From: Mycobacterium triplex
GTDB lineage: Bacteria > Actinomycetota > Actinomycetes > Mycobacteriales > Mycobacteriaceae
Direction of reading: 5' to 3'
Length of the DNA stretch: 64,000 nt
Assembly (NCBI RefSeq): GCF_000689255.1
Contig: NZ_HG964446.1
Coordinates: 3,888,734 to 3,952,733, forward strand
Positions within the stretch are counted from its first letter, which is position 1. The number at the start of each line of letters is the position of its first letter. Of this stretch, positions 16,399 to 25,528 are shown piece by piece. The translations under genes and the position numbers were made by a program. The notes beneath the pieces are model-generated. The model was not told the DNA's origin. It ran no database searches and saw only the letters and a list, made by a program, of their open reading frames with translations.

Positions 16399-17835
16399 GT
16401 GACGGAAAAGACGCCCGACGACGTCTTCAAGCTCGCCAAGGACGAAAACGTCGAGTTTGTCGACGTCCGGTTCTGTGACCTGCCCGGCATCATGCAGCAC
16501 TTCACGATTCCGATTTCGTTTTTCGACGAGAGCGTTTTCGAAGACGGTTTGGCCTTCGACGGCTCGTCTATTCGCGGATTCCAGTCGATCCACGAATCGG
16601 ACATGTTGCTCCTGCCCGACCCGGCCACCGCGCAGATCGACCTGTTCCGCGAGGCCAAGACGCTGAACCTGAACTTCTTCGTGCACGACCCGTTCACCCT
16701 CGAGCCGTACTCGCGCGACCCGCGAAACATCGCCCGCAAGGCCGAGAATTATTTGGTCAGCACCGGCGTCGCCGACACTGCGTACTTCGGCGCCGAGGCC
16801 GAGTTCTACATCTTCGACTCGGTCAGCTTCGACTCACGCACCAACGGCTCGTTCTACGAAGTCGACGCGATTTCGGGTTGGTGGAACACCGGCGAGCCGA
16901 CCGAGAACGACGGCAGCCCCAACCGCGGCTACAAGGTCCGGCCCAAGGGCGGCTACTTCCCGGTCGCCCCGGTCGACCACTACGTCGACCTTCGCGACAG
17001 GATGCTGACCAACCTGATCGCGTCCGGCTTCAGCCTGGAGAAGGGCCACCACGAGGTGGGCACCGGCGGCCAGGCCGAGATCAACTACAAGTTCAACACG
17101 CTGCTGCACGCGGCCGACGACATGATGCTGTACAAGTACATCGTCAAGAACACGGCCTGGCAGAACGGCAAGACGGTGACGTTCATGCCCAAGCCGCTGT
17201 TCGGGGACAACGGCTCCGGCATGCACACCCACCAGTCGCTGTGGAAAGACGGCAGCCCGTTGATGTACGACGAGACCGGCTACGCCGGCCTGTCGGACAC
17301 CGCGCGGCACTACATCGGCGGCCTGCTGCACCACGCGCCGTCGCTGCTGGCGTTCACCAATCCGACGGTGAACTCTTACAAGCGGCTGGTGCCCGGCTTC
17401 GAGGCGCCGATCAACCTGGTCTACAGCCAGCGCAACCGGTCGGCGTGTGTGCGTATCCCGATCACGGGCAGCAACCCGAAGGCCAAGCGGCTGGAGTTCC
17501 GTTGCCCCGACTCGTCGGGCAACCCGTACCTGGCGTTCTCGGCCATGCTGATGGCCGGCCTGGACGGCATCAAGAACAAGATCGAGCCGCAGGCGCCGGT
17601 CGACAAGGACCTCTACGAGCTGCCGCCGGAAGAGGCCGCCAACATTCCGCAGGCACCCACCCAGCTGTCCGCGGTGATCGACCGGCTGGAAGCCGACCAC
17701 GAATACCTCACCGAGGGAGGCGTTTTCACGCCCGACCTGATCGAGACGTGGATCAGCTTCAAGCGCGAGAACGAGATCCTGCCGGTCCAGATCCGGCCGC
17801 ACCCCTACGAGTTCGCGCTGTACTACGACGTGTAA
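16399..17835 (+). CDS. glnA1: Glutamine synthetase GlnA1 (type I, adenylylated)
   Basis: This 478-residue dodecameric enzyme makes glutamine from glutamate, ammonia and ATP. Visible motifs are FDGSSIRGFQSIHESDM, EAEFYIFD with metal-binding acids, KGGYFPVAPVDHYVD, NGSGMHTHQSLW, and NPKAKRLEFRCPDSSGNPYLAF. The adenylylation tyrosine is in DKDLYELPPEEA near residue 405, matching the presence of glnE in the window. GTG 16399 is preceded by AAAGGAG. About 220 bases upstream hold no gene and should contain its promoter. A strong T-tract terminator follows. Confidence 0.97.
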   Translation: MTEKTPDDVFKLAKDENVEFVDVRFCDLPGIMQHFTIPISFFDESVFEDGLAFDGSSIRGFQSIHESDMLLLPDPATAQIDLFREAKTLNLNFFVHDPFTLEPYSRDPRNIARKAENYLVSTGVADTAYFGAEAEFYIFDSVSFDSRTNGSFYEVDAISGWWNTGEPTENDGSPNRGYKVRPKGGYFPVAPVDHYVDLRDRMLTNLIASGFSLEKGHHEVGTGGQAEINYKFNTLLHAADDMMLYKYIVKNTAWQNGKTVTFMPKPLFGDNGSGMHTHQSLWKDGSPLMYDETGYAGLSDTARHYIGGLLHHAPSLLAFTNPTVNSYKRLVPGFEAPINLVYSQRNRSACVRIPITGSNPKAKRLEFRCPDSSGNPYLAFSAMLMAGLDGIKNKIEPQAPVDKDLYELPPEEAANIPQAPTQLSAVIDRLEADHEYLTEGGVFTPDLIETWISFKRENEILPVQIRPHPYEFALYYDV

Positions 17836-17852
17836 CCACGCGCTAGACGAAC

Positions 17853-17892
17853 ACCACCCGTGCGGATCGCCGCGCGGGTGGTTTCGTTTTCA
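17853..17892 (+). terminator. Intrinsic terminator of glnA1
   Basis: A 13-bp stem (ACCACCCG-TGCGG / CCGCG-CGGGTGGT, one G-U pair) with an ATCG loop is followed by TTTCGTTTT. This is the clearest classic terminator in the window. It lies 18 bases after the glnA1 stop and overlaps the last codon of the convergent gene. Confidence 0.85.
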
Positions 17893-18486
17893 GCGGCCGG
17901 GTCCTCCTCGGCGGCCCGGGCCGATTCCGCCGCCACCGGGGCCGCGGCCACCGCCGCCCGGGCCAACGCCCGGGCCGGGACCGTCACCGGGGGCATCTTG
18001 AAGCGGACCGTTGCCCTGAAGCGGACCGTTGCCCTGACCGGGACCTTGGCCCTGAAACGGACCGGAACCGTCGGGGGCCTGCCGCGCCGGCGCCGCCGGT
18101 TGGGGTGAGGCCTCGGCCGCTTCGGCCGGCGGCGGAGCGCCTTTCGGAGTCTGAGTCGCCGGCGGGGCCTGCTGCTGGGTCACCTGCTGCTGTTGCGGTT
18201 GCCCCGCCGGTTGTTGTGGCTGCGTCGTCGCCTGCTGCTGGGTCGCCTGCTGGCTGATGTCGCCGCTCTTCTGAGTCGGAGCCGGTTCCGCGGGCACCGG
18301 TGCCGGCGTTGCCCCGGCAGACGGCGGCGGCTGCTTTGCCGTCGACGCCGGCGCCGGGGTGGGGTTCGGATCCTTCGTCGGGTCGGCCCCCGCGATCGGG
18401 TCTGCCGCCACCATGATCGCCGCGGCGACGATGGAGCCGACCGCCAGCCCCAGCCCGACCGTGCGGCCGCGCGACACGTGACTCAT
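17890..18486 (-). CDS. Exported Pro/Gln/Gly-rich low-complexity protein
   Basis: This 198-residue protein starts MSHVSRGRTVGLGLAVGSIV, a signal peptide ending near IAGA|DP. Pro/Ala/Thr-rich (about 35-75), Gln-rich (75-115) and Gly/Pro-rich (145-198) stretches follow. A GNGPLQ duplication is encoded by an exact 18-base tandem repeat at 18000-18035. GGAGG precedes the ATG. No domain is recognisable; a disordered secreted or wall-associated protein is likely. Its 3' end runs into the glnA1 terminator. Confidence 0.72.
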   Translation of the reverse strand: MSHVSRGRTVGLGLAVGSIVAAAIMVAADPIAGADPTKDPNPTPAPASTAKQPPPSAGATPAPVPAEPAPTQKSGDISQQATQQQATTQPQQPAGQPQQQQVTQQQAPPATQTPKGAPPPAEAAEASPQPAAPARQAPDGSGPFQGQGPGQGNGPLQGNGPLQDAPGDGPGPGVGPGGGGRGPGGGGIGPGRRGGPGR

Positions 18487-18637
18487 CTACCGTCCTCCGC
18501 TGTCGTGGTGTTGCGCGAAAACCTAGCCCGCACAACGAAACCGGACAGCGACATCGCGAAATCTTCCGCCGCTGGTAATCCCCAGTTAGCCCGGATTTAG
18601 TGTCCGCTGGCGCCAGGTAGTCCCTCCCCGGGCACGC

Positions 18638-18859
18638 TCAACGAGTAGGTCTGACACCCAAGATGCCGCGCGATGCCCCGGGCTGCTGGCCGTCGGCCAT
18701 GTCGACGAGCTCCAGCCAACTGCCCGGAGCGATGTAGTGCCGCTTGACGTCCTCGCGGTGCATGTCGATCACCAGCACGCCAGCGTCGGTGACTTCGTAT
18801 TTGTCGAACGCGCCGTAGTCGCGCGGTTCGCCGTTGCTGAACACCACCGTGAAGGGCAT
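18638..18859 (-). CDS. Small hypothetical protein
   Basis: This 73-residue ORF starts MPFTVVFSNGEPRDYGAFDK. It has alternating hydrophobic/acidic segments such as EVTDAGVLVIDM and SWLELVDM and reads like a folded soluble domain. It lies 33 bases downstream of the oxidoreductase gene in the same direction, so it may close the glnA2-glnE operon. I do not recognise a family. Confidence 0.6.
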   Translation of the reverse strand: MPFTVVFSNGEPRDYGAFDKYEVTDAGVLVIDMHREDVKRHYIAPGSWLELVDMADGQQPGASRGILGVRPTR

Positions 18860-18892
18860 GCGTTCGAGTATGGCCGCGGCCGCACTCGCCGT

Positions 18893-19753
18893 CTAGCTGC
18901 CGAGCGCGAGATCCTTGCGGAAGCGCTGCATGCCGTCGATCTTGTCGTCGAGCGACGCGTCGGGTCCCGAGTAGAACATCCACGGCATCGTGATGATGCC
19001 GGTGATACCGGCGTCGGCGACGCGTTGATAGTCGGCGGTGGTGAAGGCGTCGGTCAACGGCGTCAGAATTGTGAAATCGTCCATCGTCAAACCCTTTTGA
19101 GCGCGCAGCTCGCGTATCTTGCCCACCGCTTCGATGGCACGGTCGGTCTTGATCAGATCACCGATCCAGCCGTCGTTCCGCGCGGCGCGGCGCAATGCGG
19201 CGTCGCTGAGCCCACCGACGTAGACCGGGATCGGCGGCGGAGTCGGCTGCATCTCCAGTCGAGGCGTCTGGTAGAACTCGCCGTCGAACTCGCTCCAGCC
19301 CGGCGACCACAGCTCCCGCATCAACTGAATCATCTCGTCGGTGCGCTTGCCCCGAGCATCGAATTGTTCGCCCATCAACTCGAATTCCTCGCGGCACCAG
19401 CCGACTCCGATACCGAGCTCGATGCGTCCCGACGCCAAAACCGCCGCGGTGCCAATGGCTTTGGCCGCCGAATACGGATTGCGCATCGCCGGAATGTATA
19501 CCGTGGTGACGAACCGCAGCCGGGTGGTGACCTGAGCCAGCGCGCCGGCCAGCACCCACGGGTCGAGCCAGTCGGTGAACGGCTGCCAGCGCCGCTGGCC
19601 GTCCTTGGTGTACGGGTACGGCGTTTCCAGGTTCTCCAGGTTCACCACATGATCGGGGATGCCGATGCCGTCGTAGCCGAGTTCATCTGCGGCCTTGGCG
19701 ATCTCGATGATCTCCCGGGTGTTCAGAAACGCGCTGCTGATGTAGAACTTCAT
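18893..19753 (-). CDS. LLM-class F420-dependent oxidoreductase
   Basis: This 286-residue TIM-barrel protein belongs to the bacterial luciferase-like family. MKFYISSAFLNTREIIEIAKAADELGYDGIGIPDHV is the typical N-terminal strand-helix pair. VTTVYIPAMRNPYSAAKAIGTAAVLASGRIELGIGVGW is the cofactor region. In mycobacteria this subgroup usually uses F420; the substrate cannot be told. ATG 19753 overlaps the stop of the upstream thioesterase gene (ATGA), so translation is coupled. Confidence 0.88.
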   Translation of the reverse strand: MKFYISSAFLNTREIIEIAKAADELGYDGIGIPDHVVNLENLETPYPYTKDGQRRWQPFTDWLDPWVLAGALAQVTTRLRFVTTVYIPAMRNPYSAAKAIGTAAVLASGRIELGIGVGWCREEFELMGEQFDARGKRTDEMIQLMRELWSPGWSEFDGEFYQTPRLEMQPTPPPIPVYVGGLSDAALRRAARNDGWIGDLIKTDRAIEAVGKIRELRAQKGLTMDDFTILTPLTDAFTTADYQRVADAGITGIITMPWMFYSGPDASLDDKIDGMQRFRKDLALGS

Positions 19754-20391
19754 CGGCCGTCTCGCGCCCAAGCCGGTTCGATGAAGACGCCCTCGGCCTC
19801 CACGGTCACCCCTTCTGCGTCCGAAATCGTGCCCCTGGCAAAGGCTTTGACGCCCTCCACCCGGTCGATCCACGCGTCGCAACGAAGCGGGCCCAACGGC
19901 GTACCGCGCAGGTACTTCACGCTGATCGTTCCAGTAAAGCGGGCCCTGGACAATCCTTCGCTGGCCGCCTCGCCGAGCATGTGGTCGAGCACCAGTGCGC
20001 TGACGCCGCCGTGCACCCGGCCGGGCGGGCCCTCGTAGGCGCATCCCAGCACGAATTCGCTCCAGCAGCGCCCGCCGTCGTGGTGCACGACGACCGGCGG
20101 GGCGATCGGGTTGCACACACCGATCACCGCGTTACCCAACGGCAGTGGACGGCCGTCGACGCGAAAACTCACTCCGACCGGCCTGGTCCGCCGGCGCAAC
20201 TGCTGGGTGATGGCCCGAATCTCGGTGCACGCCTTATCGACGACGTCGTCGTCGGCCTCGGTCCGGATGGTGGCATCGATGAGTTCGCGGACCGCATCGG
20301 CCAACGGAGCATAGCGACCCGTCACCCGATCGGCCTCTGCGGTGCTGAGCATCTCGAACATTGCGTCGAACGCGCCCGCGTCCGGGCTCAA
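19750..20391 (-). CDS. PaaI/THEM4-type hotdog thioesterase
   Basis: This 213-residue protein has a hotdog domain in its C-terminal half: YEGPPGRVHGGVSALVLDHMLGEA is the PaaI signature (HGG plus a catalytic acid), then FTGTISVKYLRGTPLGP. It probably hydrolyses an acyl-CoA. The TTG at 20391 overlaps the glnE stop (TTGA); an ATG at 20361 is an alternative. It forms an overlapping glnE-thioesterase-LLM series that I do not recall downstream of glnE in M. tuberculosis. Confidence 0.82.
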   Translation of the reverse strand: MSPDAGAFDAMFEMLSTAEADRVTGRYAPLADAVRELIDATIRTEADDDVVDKACTEIRAITQQLRRRTRPVGVSFRVDGRPLPLGNAVIGVCNPIAPPVVVHHDGGRCWSEFVLGCAYEGPPGRVHGGVSALVLDHMLGEAASEGLSRARFTGTISVKYLRGTPLGPLRCDAWIDRVEGVKAFARGTISDAEGVTVEAEGVFIEPAWARDGR

Positions 20392-23372
20392 CTCCCGAAC
20401 ACCTTGCGCACCACCGCTTTTGCACGTCGCGTCACTCGCAAATAGTTGTCCAAGAACTCACTTCCATCATCGTTGTGCCAGCCGGCCGCGACCGCGACCG
20501 CATTGAGCTGACGTCCGGGCCCGGGTAACTGGTCGGTCGCCTTGCCCCGCACCAGCACCAGCGCGTTGCGCGCCCGCGTGGCGGTCAACCAGGCCTGGCG
20601 CAGCAGCTCCACCTCGTCGGCGGGAACCAGCCCCGTCTCGGCGATCACGTCGAGCGATTCCAGGGTCGAGGTGTTGTGCAGCGCCGGGATCTCGTGCGCG
20701 TGCTGCAGTTGTAGCAGCTGCACCGTCCACTCGATGTCGGCCAGTCCCCCGCGGCCCAGCTTGGTGTGCGTCTTGGGGTCGGCGCCGCGCGGCAATCGTT
20801 CCGACTCGACGCGGGCCTTGATCCGGCGGATCTCGTGCACAGTCTCGGCGGACACACCGTCGGGCGGATAGCGCGTCTTGTCGGCCATCAGCAGGAAGCG
20901 CTGGCCCAAATCCTCGTCGCCGGCGACCGCGTGCGCCCGCAGCAGCGCCTGGATCTCCCACGGCTGTGCCCACTGATCGTAGTAGGCGGTGTAGGAATCC
21001 AGGGTGCGGACCAGCGCGCCGCTGCGGCCCTCGGGTCGCAGATTGGCGTCGACTTCCAGGGGCGGGTCGACGCTGGGCGTTCCGAGCAGGGTGCGCAGCT
21101 GCTCGGCGATCGACGTCGCCCATTTGACCGCCGCGGAATCCTCGACGCCGCTGGCCGGTTCGCAGACGAACATCACGTCGGCGTCCGAGCCGTAGCCGAG
21201 TTCGGCGCCGCCCAACCGGCCCATCCCGATCACCGACATGGTCGCGGGCGCGTGGCCGTCCTCGGGCAGGTTGACCCGGGTCAGCGCGTCCAGCGCCGAC
21301 TGCAGCACAGCCACCCACACCGACGTGAGCGCCTCGCACACCTCCCGGACTTCGAGCATGCCGAGCAGGTCGGCCGAACCGATGCGGGCCAGCTCCCGGC
21401 GGCGCAGCGTGCGGGCGGCGGCGATGGCCCGCACCGGGTCCTGGTGCCGGGCCGCCGAGGCGATCAGGGCGCGAGCCACCGCGGCCGGCTCGGTCTCCAG
21501 CAATCTGGGTCCGCCCGGCCCGTCGGCGTAGTCCTGAATCACCCTGGGCGCGCGCATCAATAGGTCGGGCACGTAGGTGGAAGTCCCCAGCACGTTCATC
21601 AGTCGCCTGGCCACCGCGGGCTTGTCGCGCAGTGTGGACAGATACCACGTCTCCGACGCCAGCGCCTCCGACAGCCGCCGGTAGGCCAGCAGCCCGGCGT
21701 CGGGATCCGGGGTGTACGACATCCAGTTCAGCAGCCTGGGCAGCAGCACCGACTGCACCCGCCCGCGACGACCGCTCTGATTGACCAACGCGGACATGTG
21801 TTTCAGCGCGGTCTGCGGTCCCTCGTAGCCCAGCGCGGCCAGCTGGCGCTCGGCGGCCTCCGACGTCATGCCGTGCGAGATCTCCAGACCCCGCGGCCCG
21901 ATCGATTCCAGCAACGGCTGATAGAAGAGCTTGGCGTGCAGCTGGGATACCCGCACGTTCTGGTGCTTGAGCTCCTCACGCAGCACCCCGGCCGCATCGT
22001 GGCGGCCATCCGGACGAATGTGGGCCGCGCGGGCCAGCCAGCGCACCGCCTCCTCGTCGTCGGCCTCCGGCAGCAGATGAGTGCGCTTGAGCCGCTGCAA
22101 CTGCAGCCGGTGCTCGAGCAATCGCAGAAACTCGTACGAGGCGGTCAGGTTCGCCGCGTCCTCGCGGCCGACGTAACCGCCCTCGCCCAACGCGGCCAGC
22201 GCATCGACCGTCGACGCCACGTGTAGGGACTCGTCGCTGCGACCGTGCACCAATTGCAGCAGCTGCACGGCGAACTCGACATCGCGCAGCCCGCCGCTGC
22301 CCAGCTTGAGCTCGCGAGCGCGCACCTCCGACGGCACCAGCTGCTCCACCCGCCGGCGCATCGCCTGCACTTCGACCACGAAGTCCTCACGCTCGCAGGC
22401 GATCCAGACCATCGGCATCAGCTCGTCGAGATAGCGCTTGCCGAGTTCCCCATCTCCGACGGCGGCGCGGGCCTTCAGCAGCGCCTGGAACTCCCAGGTT
22501 TTCGCCCAGCGCTTGTAGTAGGCGACGTGGGATTCGACCGTGCGGACCAGCTCGCCGCTGCGGCCTTCCGGCCGCAGCCCGGCATCGACCTGGAAGCATG
22601 CCGTCGACGCCACCCGCATCATCTCGGTGGCCACCCGGGTGGACAGCGAGTCGGCCTGCTCGGCGACGAAGATGATGTCGACGTCGCTGACGTAGTTCAA
22701 TTCGCGGGCACCACATTTGCCCATCGCGATGACCGCCAGCCGGGGCGGCGTCCGGTCGCCGCACACGGTCGCCTCCGCGGCCCGCAGCGAGGCCGCCAGC
22801 ACGGCGTCGGCGGTGTCCGACAGCTGGGCGCCCACCACGGTGAACGGCAGCACCGGTTCGTCCTCGACCGTCGCGGCCAGGTCCAGCGCCGCCAGCACCA
22901 GCAGGTGGTCGCGGTACAGGGCGGACAGCCGGGGCACCACCGAATTCGGCACGGCCAGCGCGTCTTCGACGCACCCGATGAACGCGTCGTGCAGCTCGTC
23001 GCGAGTCGGCAGTTTCGCCGTGCCCCGCAGCAGCTTCCACGACCGCGGATTGGCGACCAGATGGTCGCCCAGGGCCAACGACGAACCCAGCACCGAGAAC
23101 AGTCGGCCACGCAGCGGGCGTTCGCGGAGCAGCGCGGCGTTCAGTTCATGCCAACCGGTGTCCGGGTTCTCCGCGAGCCGCACCAACGTCCGCAGCGCGG
23201 CGTCAGGGTCGGGTGCCCGCGACAACGCCCACAGCAGGTCGACGTGCGCCTTGTCGTCCTGGGCCGTCCAGCCCAGTTGCGCCAGGCGGTCACCCGCGCG
23301 CGGATCGACCAAGCCGAGTCGGCCGACGCTGGGCAGCCGGGGACGCTCGGTGGTGGGTTTGGTCACGACCAA
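20388..23372 (-). CDS. glnE: Glutamine synthetase adenylyltransferase GlnE
   Basis: This 994-residue bifunctional enzyme adds and removes AMP on GlnA1. Two nucleotidyltransferase domains are visible: GKCGARELNYVSDVDIIF (about 217-234) and GRLGGAELGYGSDADVMF (about 700-717). Each is followed by a GGLRDVEF / GGLADIEW segment. The length equals that of the M. tuberculosis protein. The start is TTG 23372 by alignment (MVVTKPT), with GTG 23366 as alternative. It lies 51 bases downstream of glnA2 in the same direction. Confidence 0.96.
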   Translation of the reverse strand: MVVTKPTTERPRLPSVGRLGLVDPRAGDRLAQLGWTAQDDKAHVDLLWALSRAPDPDAALRTLVRLAENPDTGWHELNAALLRERPLRGRLFSVLGSSLALGDHLVANPRSWKLLRGTAKLPTRDELHDAFIGCVEDALAVPNSVVPRLSALYRDHLLVLAALDLAATVEDEPVLPFTVVGAQLSDTADAVLAASLRAAEATVCGDRTPPRLAVIAMGKCGARELNYVSDVDIIFVAEQADSLSTRVATEMMRVASTACFQVDAGLRPEGRSGELVRTVESHVAYYKRWAKTWEFQALLKARAAVGDGELGKRYLDELMPMVWIACEREDFVVEVQAMRRRVEQLVPSEVRARELKLGSGGLRDVEFAVQLLQLVHGRSDESLHVASTVDALAALGEGGYVGREDAANLTASYEFLRLLEHRLQLQRLKRTHLLPEADDEEAVRWLARAAHIRPDGRHDAAGVLREELKHQNVRVSQLHAKLFYQPLLESIGPRGLEISHGMTSEAAERQLAALGYEGPQTALKHMSALVNQSGRRGRVQSVLLPRLLNWMSYTPDPDAGLLAYRRLSEALASETWYLSTLRDKPAVARRLMNVLGTSTYVPDLLMRAPRVIQDYADGPGGPRLLETEPAAVARALIASAARHQDPVRAIAAARTLRRRELARIGSADLLGMLEVREVCEALTSVWVAVLQSALDALTRVNLPEDGHAPATMSVIGMGRLGGAELGYGSDADVMFVCEPASGVEDSAAVKWATSIAEQLRTLLGTPSVDPPLEVDANLRPEGRSGALVRTLDSYTAYYDQWAQPWEIQALLRAHAVAGDEDLGQRFLLMADKTRYPPDGVSAETVHEIRRIKARVESERLPRGADPKTHTKLGRGGLADIEWTVQLLQLQHAHEIPALHNTSTLESLDVIAETGLVPADEVELLRQAWLTATRARNALVLVRGKATDQLPGPGRQLNAVAVAAGWHNDDGSEFLDNYLRVTRRAKAVVRKVFGS

Positions 23373-23423
23373 AACGGTAGCGCAAGCTGCCGATCTCTCA
23401 GATCAGCCGGCAGCCGCTGTGAG

Positions 23424-24764
23424 CTACAGCGACAGGTAGGTGCTCAGCTCATAGGGCGTGACATGGCTCCGGTAGTTCGCCCACTCCGTGCGCTTGTTGC
23501 GCAGGAAGAAGTCAAAGACGTGCTCCCCCAACGTTTCCGCGACGAGTTCGGAGGCCTCCATGGCGTGCAGCGCACTGTCGAGGCTGGTGGGCAGCTCGCG
23601 GTAGCCCATCGTGCGGCGCTCTTCGGGAGTGAGATCCCAGACGTTGTCCTCGGCCTGCGGCCCCAGCACGTAGCCCTTCTCCACCCCGCGCAGTCCGGCG
23701 GCCAGCAGCACGGCGAACGCCAGATACGGGTTGCACGCCGAGTCGGGGCTGCGAACTTCGATGCGCCGCGACGACGTCTTGTGCGGGGTGTACATCGGCA
23801 CCCGCACCAGCGCGGACCGGTTGGCCGCGCCCCACGACGCCGCGGTCGGCGCCTCGCCGCCGTGCACCAGGCGCTTGTACGAGTTGACCCATTGGTTGGT
23901 GACCGCGCTGATCTCCGAGGCGTGCTCGAGGATCCCGGCGATGAACGACTTGCCCACATCGGAAAGCTGCAGCGGATCGTCCGGGCTGTGGAAGGCGTTG
24001 ACGTCGCCCTCGAACAGGCTCATGTGGGTGTGCATCGCCGAGCCGGGGTGTTCGCCGAATGGCTTGGGCATGAACGACGCCCGCGCACCATTTTCGATCG
24101 CGACTTCTTTAATGACGTAACGGAACGTCATCACGTTGTCGGCCATGGACAGCGCGTCGGCGAAACGCAGGTCGATCTCCTGCTGGCCGGGTGCGCCCTC
24201 GTGGTGGCTGAACTCCACTGAGATGCCCATGAATTCGAGGGCCTCGATGGCGTGCCGGCGGAAGTTGGACGCCGAGTCGTGGATCGCCTGGTCGAAGTAA
24301 CCGGCGTCGTCGACGGGGACCGGCGGCGTGCCGTCGTTGGGGCCGGGCTTCAGCAAGAAGAATTCGATCTCGGGGTGCACGTAGCAGGAGAAGCCGAGGT
24401 CGTTGGCCTTCTGCAGCTGGCGGCGCAGCACGTGCCGCGGATCGGCCCAGGACGGCGACCCGTCCGGCATGGTGATGTCGCAGAACATCCGCGCGGAATG
24501 GTGGTGGCCGCTGGGCGAGGCCCAGGGCAGCACCTGGAAGGTCGACGGGTCGGGGTTGGCCACGGTGTCGGATTCCGAGACGCGCGAAAAACCCTCGATC
24601 GAAGATCCGTCGAACCCAATGCCTTCTTCGAAAGCGCCCTCGAGTTCGGCCGGGGCGATGGCGACCGACTTCAGGTAACCGAGTACGTCCGTGAACCACA
24701 GCCGGACGAAGCGAATGTCGCGTTCCTCCAGCGTGCGGAGGACGAATTCCTTCTGTCGATCCAT
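23424..24764 (-). CDS. glnA2: Glutamine synthetase GlnA2
   Basis: This 446-residue type I glutamine synthetase paralogue starts MDRQKEFVLRTLEERDIRFV. It has FDGSSIEGFSRVSESDT, CYVHPEIEFFLL, HEGAPGQQEIDLRFADALSMADN and GSAMHTHMSLF. ATG 24764 gives exactly the M. tuberculosis length; the frame is open to 24782. The region around the GlnA1 adenylylation site has no DLYELPPEE counterpart, so it is probably not regulated by GlnE. It heads a leftward operon with glnE. Confidence 0.95.
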   Translation of the reverse strand: MDRQKEFVLRTLEERDIRFVRLWFTDVLGYLKSVAIAPAELEGAFEEGIGFDGSSIEGFSRVSESDTVANPDPSTFQVLPWASPSGHHHSARMFCDITMPDGSPSWADPRHVLRRQLQKANDLGFSCYVHPEIEFFLLKPGPNDGTPPVPVDDAGYFDQAIHDSASNFRRHAIEALEFMGISVEFSHHEGAPGQQEIDLRFADALSMADNVMTFRYVIKEVAIENGARASFMPKPFGEHPGSAMHTHMSLFEGDVNAFHSPDDPLQLSDVGKSFIAGILEHASEISAVTNQWVNSYKRLVHGGEAPTAASWGAANRSALVRVPMYTPHKTSSRRIEVRSPDSACNPYLAFAVLLAAGLRGVEKGYVLGPQAEDNVWDLTPEERRTMGYRELPTSLDSALHAMEASELVAETLGEHVFDFFLRNKRTEWANYRSHVTPYELSTYLSL

Positions 24765-25245
24765 ACGACGAACAGTAGGCAATTGCTGTTAATTCTGTGT
24801 TACACGGGTGCTTAGTGCTGGGCACCGCTGTTACAGCCACCAGCACAAACGGCTCCCCTTGGCGCCCGCGCAGCGCTGCCGGTTCCGAGACGCCTGGCGT
24901 GTCGCCCGCGCCGATCACGCAACCACGCCCACGGGGCCGACGAGCGGCTGCCGGGAACGTCGCCGAGCCGCCACAGCAAATGCCGCCAAGAAGCCCGGGA
25001 TTACCGGCGACAATCGCGCCCATCGGCACAGAAGCTGGTACAGGCCGAATTCCGATGATTCCTCAGCGCCGGCTCAGCTACGAATCCGTACCGTCGGGCG
25101 CTAGGAGCAACACCCGGGTTGCACGAGCTCACCGCGTCAGCCGCGAAAGCCGTAACCGACTCGTGCGGTGAGGGAGCTTCGTCGAAATACGTAACCTGTT
25201 AAGATGGTTACATAGAGCGAGTTGTGTTAGCAGGAGGTACTTATC
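24765..25245. other. Gene-poor divergent intergenic region (glnA2 / CxC peptide gene)
   Basis: This stretch of about 480 bases has short open frames with no domain-like sequence and no good ribosome sites. It should carry the glnA2 promoter (left) and the promoter of the small exported protein gene (right). The only marked structure is the inverted repeat at 25191-25211. Confidence 0.6.
25191..25211. promoter_or_regulatory. GTAACC-N9-GGTTAC inverted repeat upstream of the CxC peptide gene
   Basis: A 6-bp perfect inverted repeat with AT-rich centre (TGTTAAGAT) lies 35 bases before the GTG start at 25246, in the position of a promoter or operator. AGGAGG follows it closely before the start. 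Operator function is inferred only from symmetry and position. Confidence 0.4.
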
Positions 25246-25443
25246 GTGTTCACCAAACTTCTGGCCATCGGAGCTATCGGCGCAGGTGTCGCCATGGGAC
25301 AAGCCGTGAGCCAAGCCGCACCCGTGCTGGCCGACCCGGTGTTCAACGACCTCAGCTGCACCTGCCAGGCCCCGCCGCCGGTCCCCGGTCAGACGACGGA
25401 GGACCGGATCAATCAGGGCCTGCAGGACGCGCTCAACAGGTGA
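25246..25443 (+). CDS. Small exported CxC protein, copy 1
   Basis: This 65-residue protein has a signal peptide (MFTKLLAIGAIGAGVAMGQA, cleavage probably at VLA|DP) and a predicted mature part of exactly 36 residues. The mature part starts DPVFNDLSCTCQAP, followed by a Pro/Gly stretch and a C-terminal helix with INQGLQDALNR. GTG 25246 has a strong AGGAGG site. The paralogue at 25567 shares 21 of 36 mature residues including both cysteines. I know no named family. A CxC pair could bind metal or form a disulfide with a partner. Confidence 0.8.
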   Translation: MFTKLLAIGAIGAGVAMGQAVSQAAPVLADPVFNDLSCTCQAPPPVPGQTTEDRINQGLQDALNR

Positions 25444-25528
25444 TTTACCTGGCAGCGAATTCGTATGAATCCGGCCGGCGCCACGGTGTGTCGCTTGTCC
25501 GCCGCGTCAGCGCCTGTCACCTTGGCTA

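Noticed and set aside
22245..24221. 658-residue open frame on the plus strand opposite glnE and glnA2
   Set aside because: It is rich in His, Gln, Arg and Val runs, lacks any domain, and is fully antisense to two well-conserved genes.
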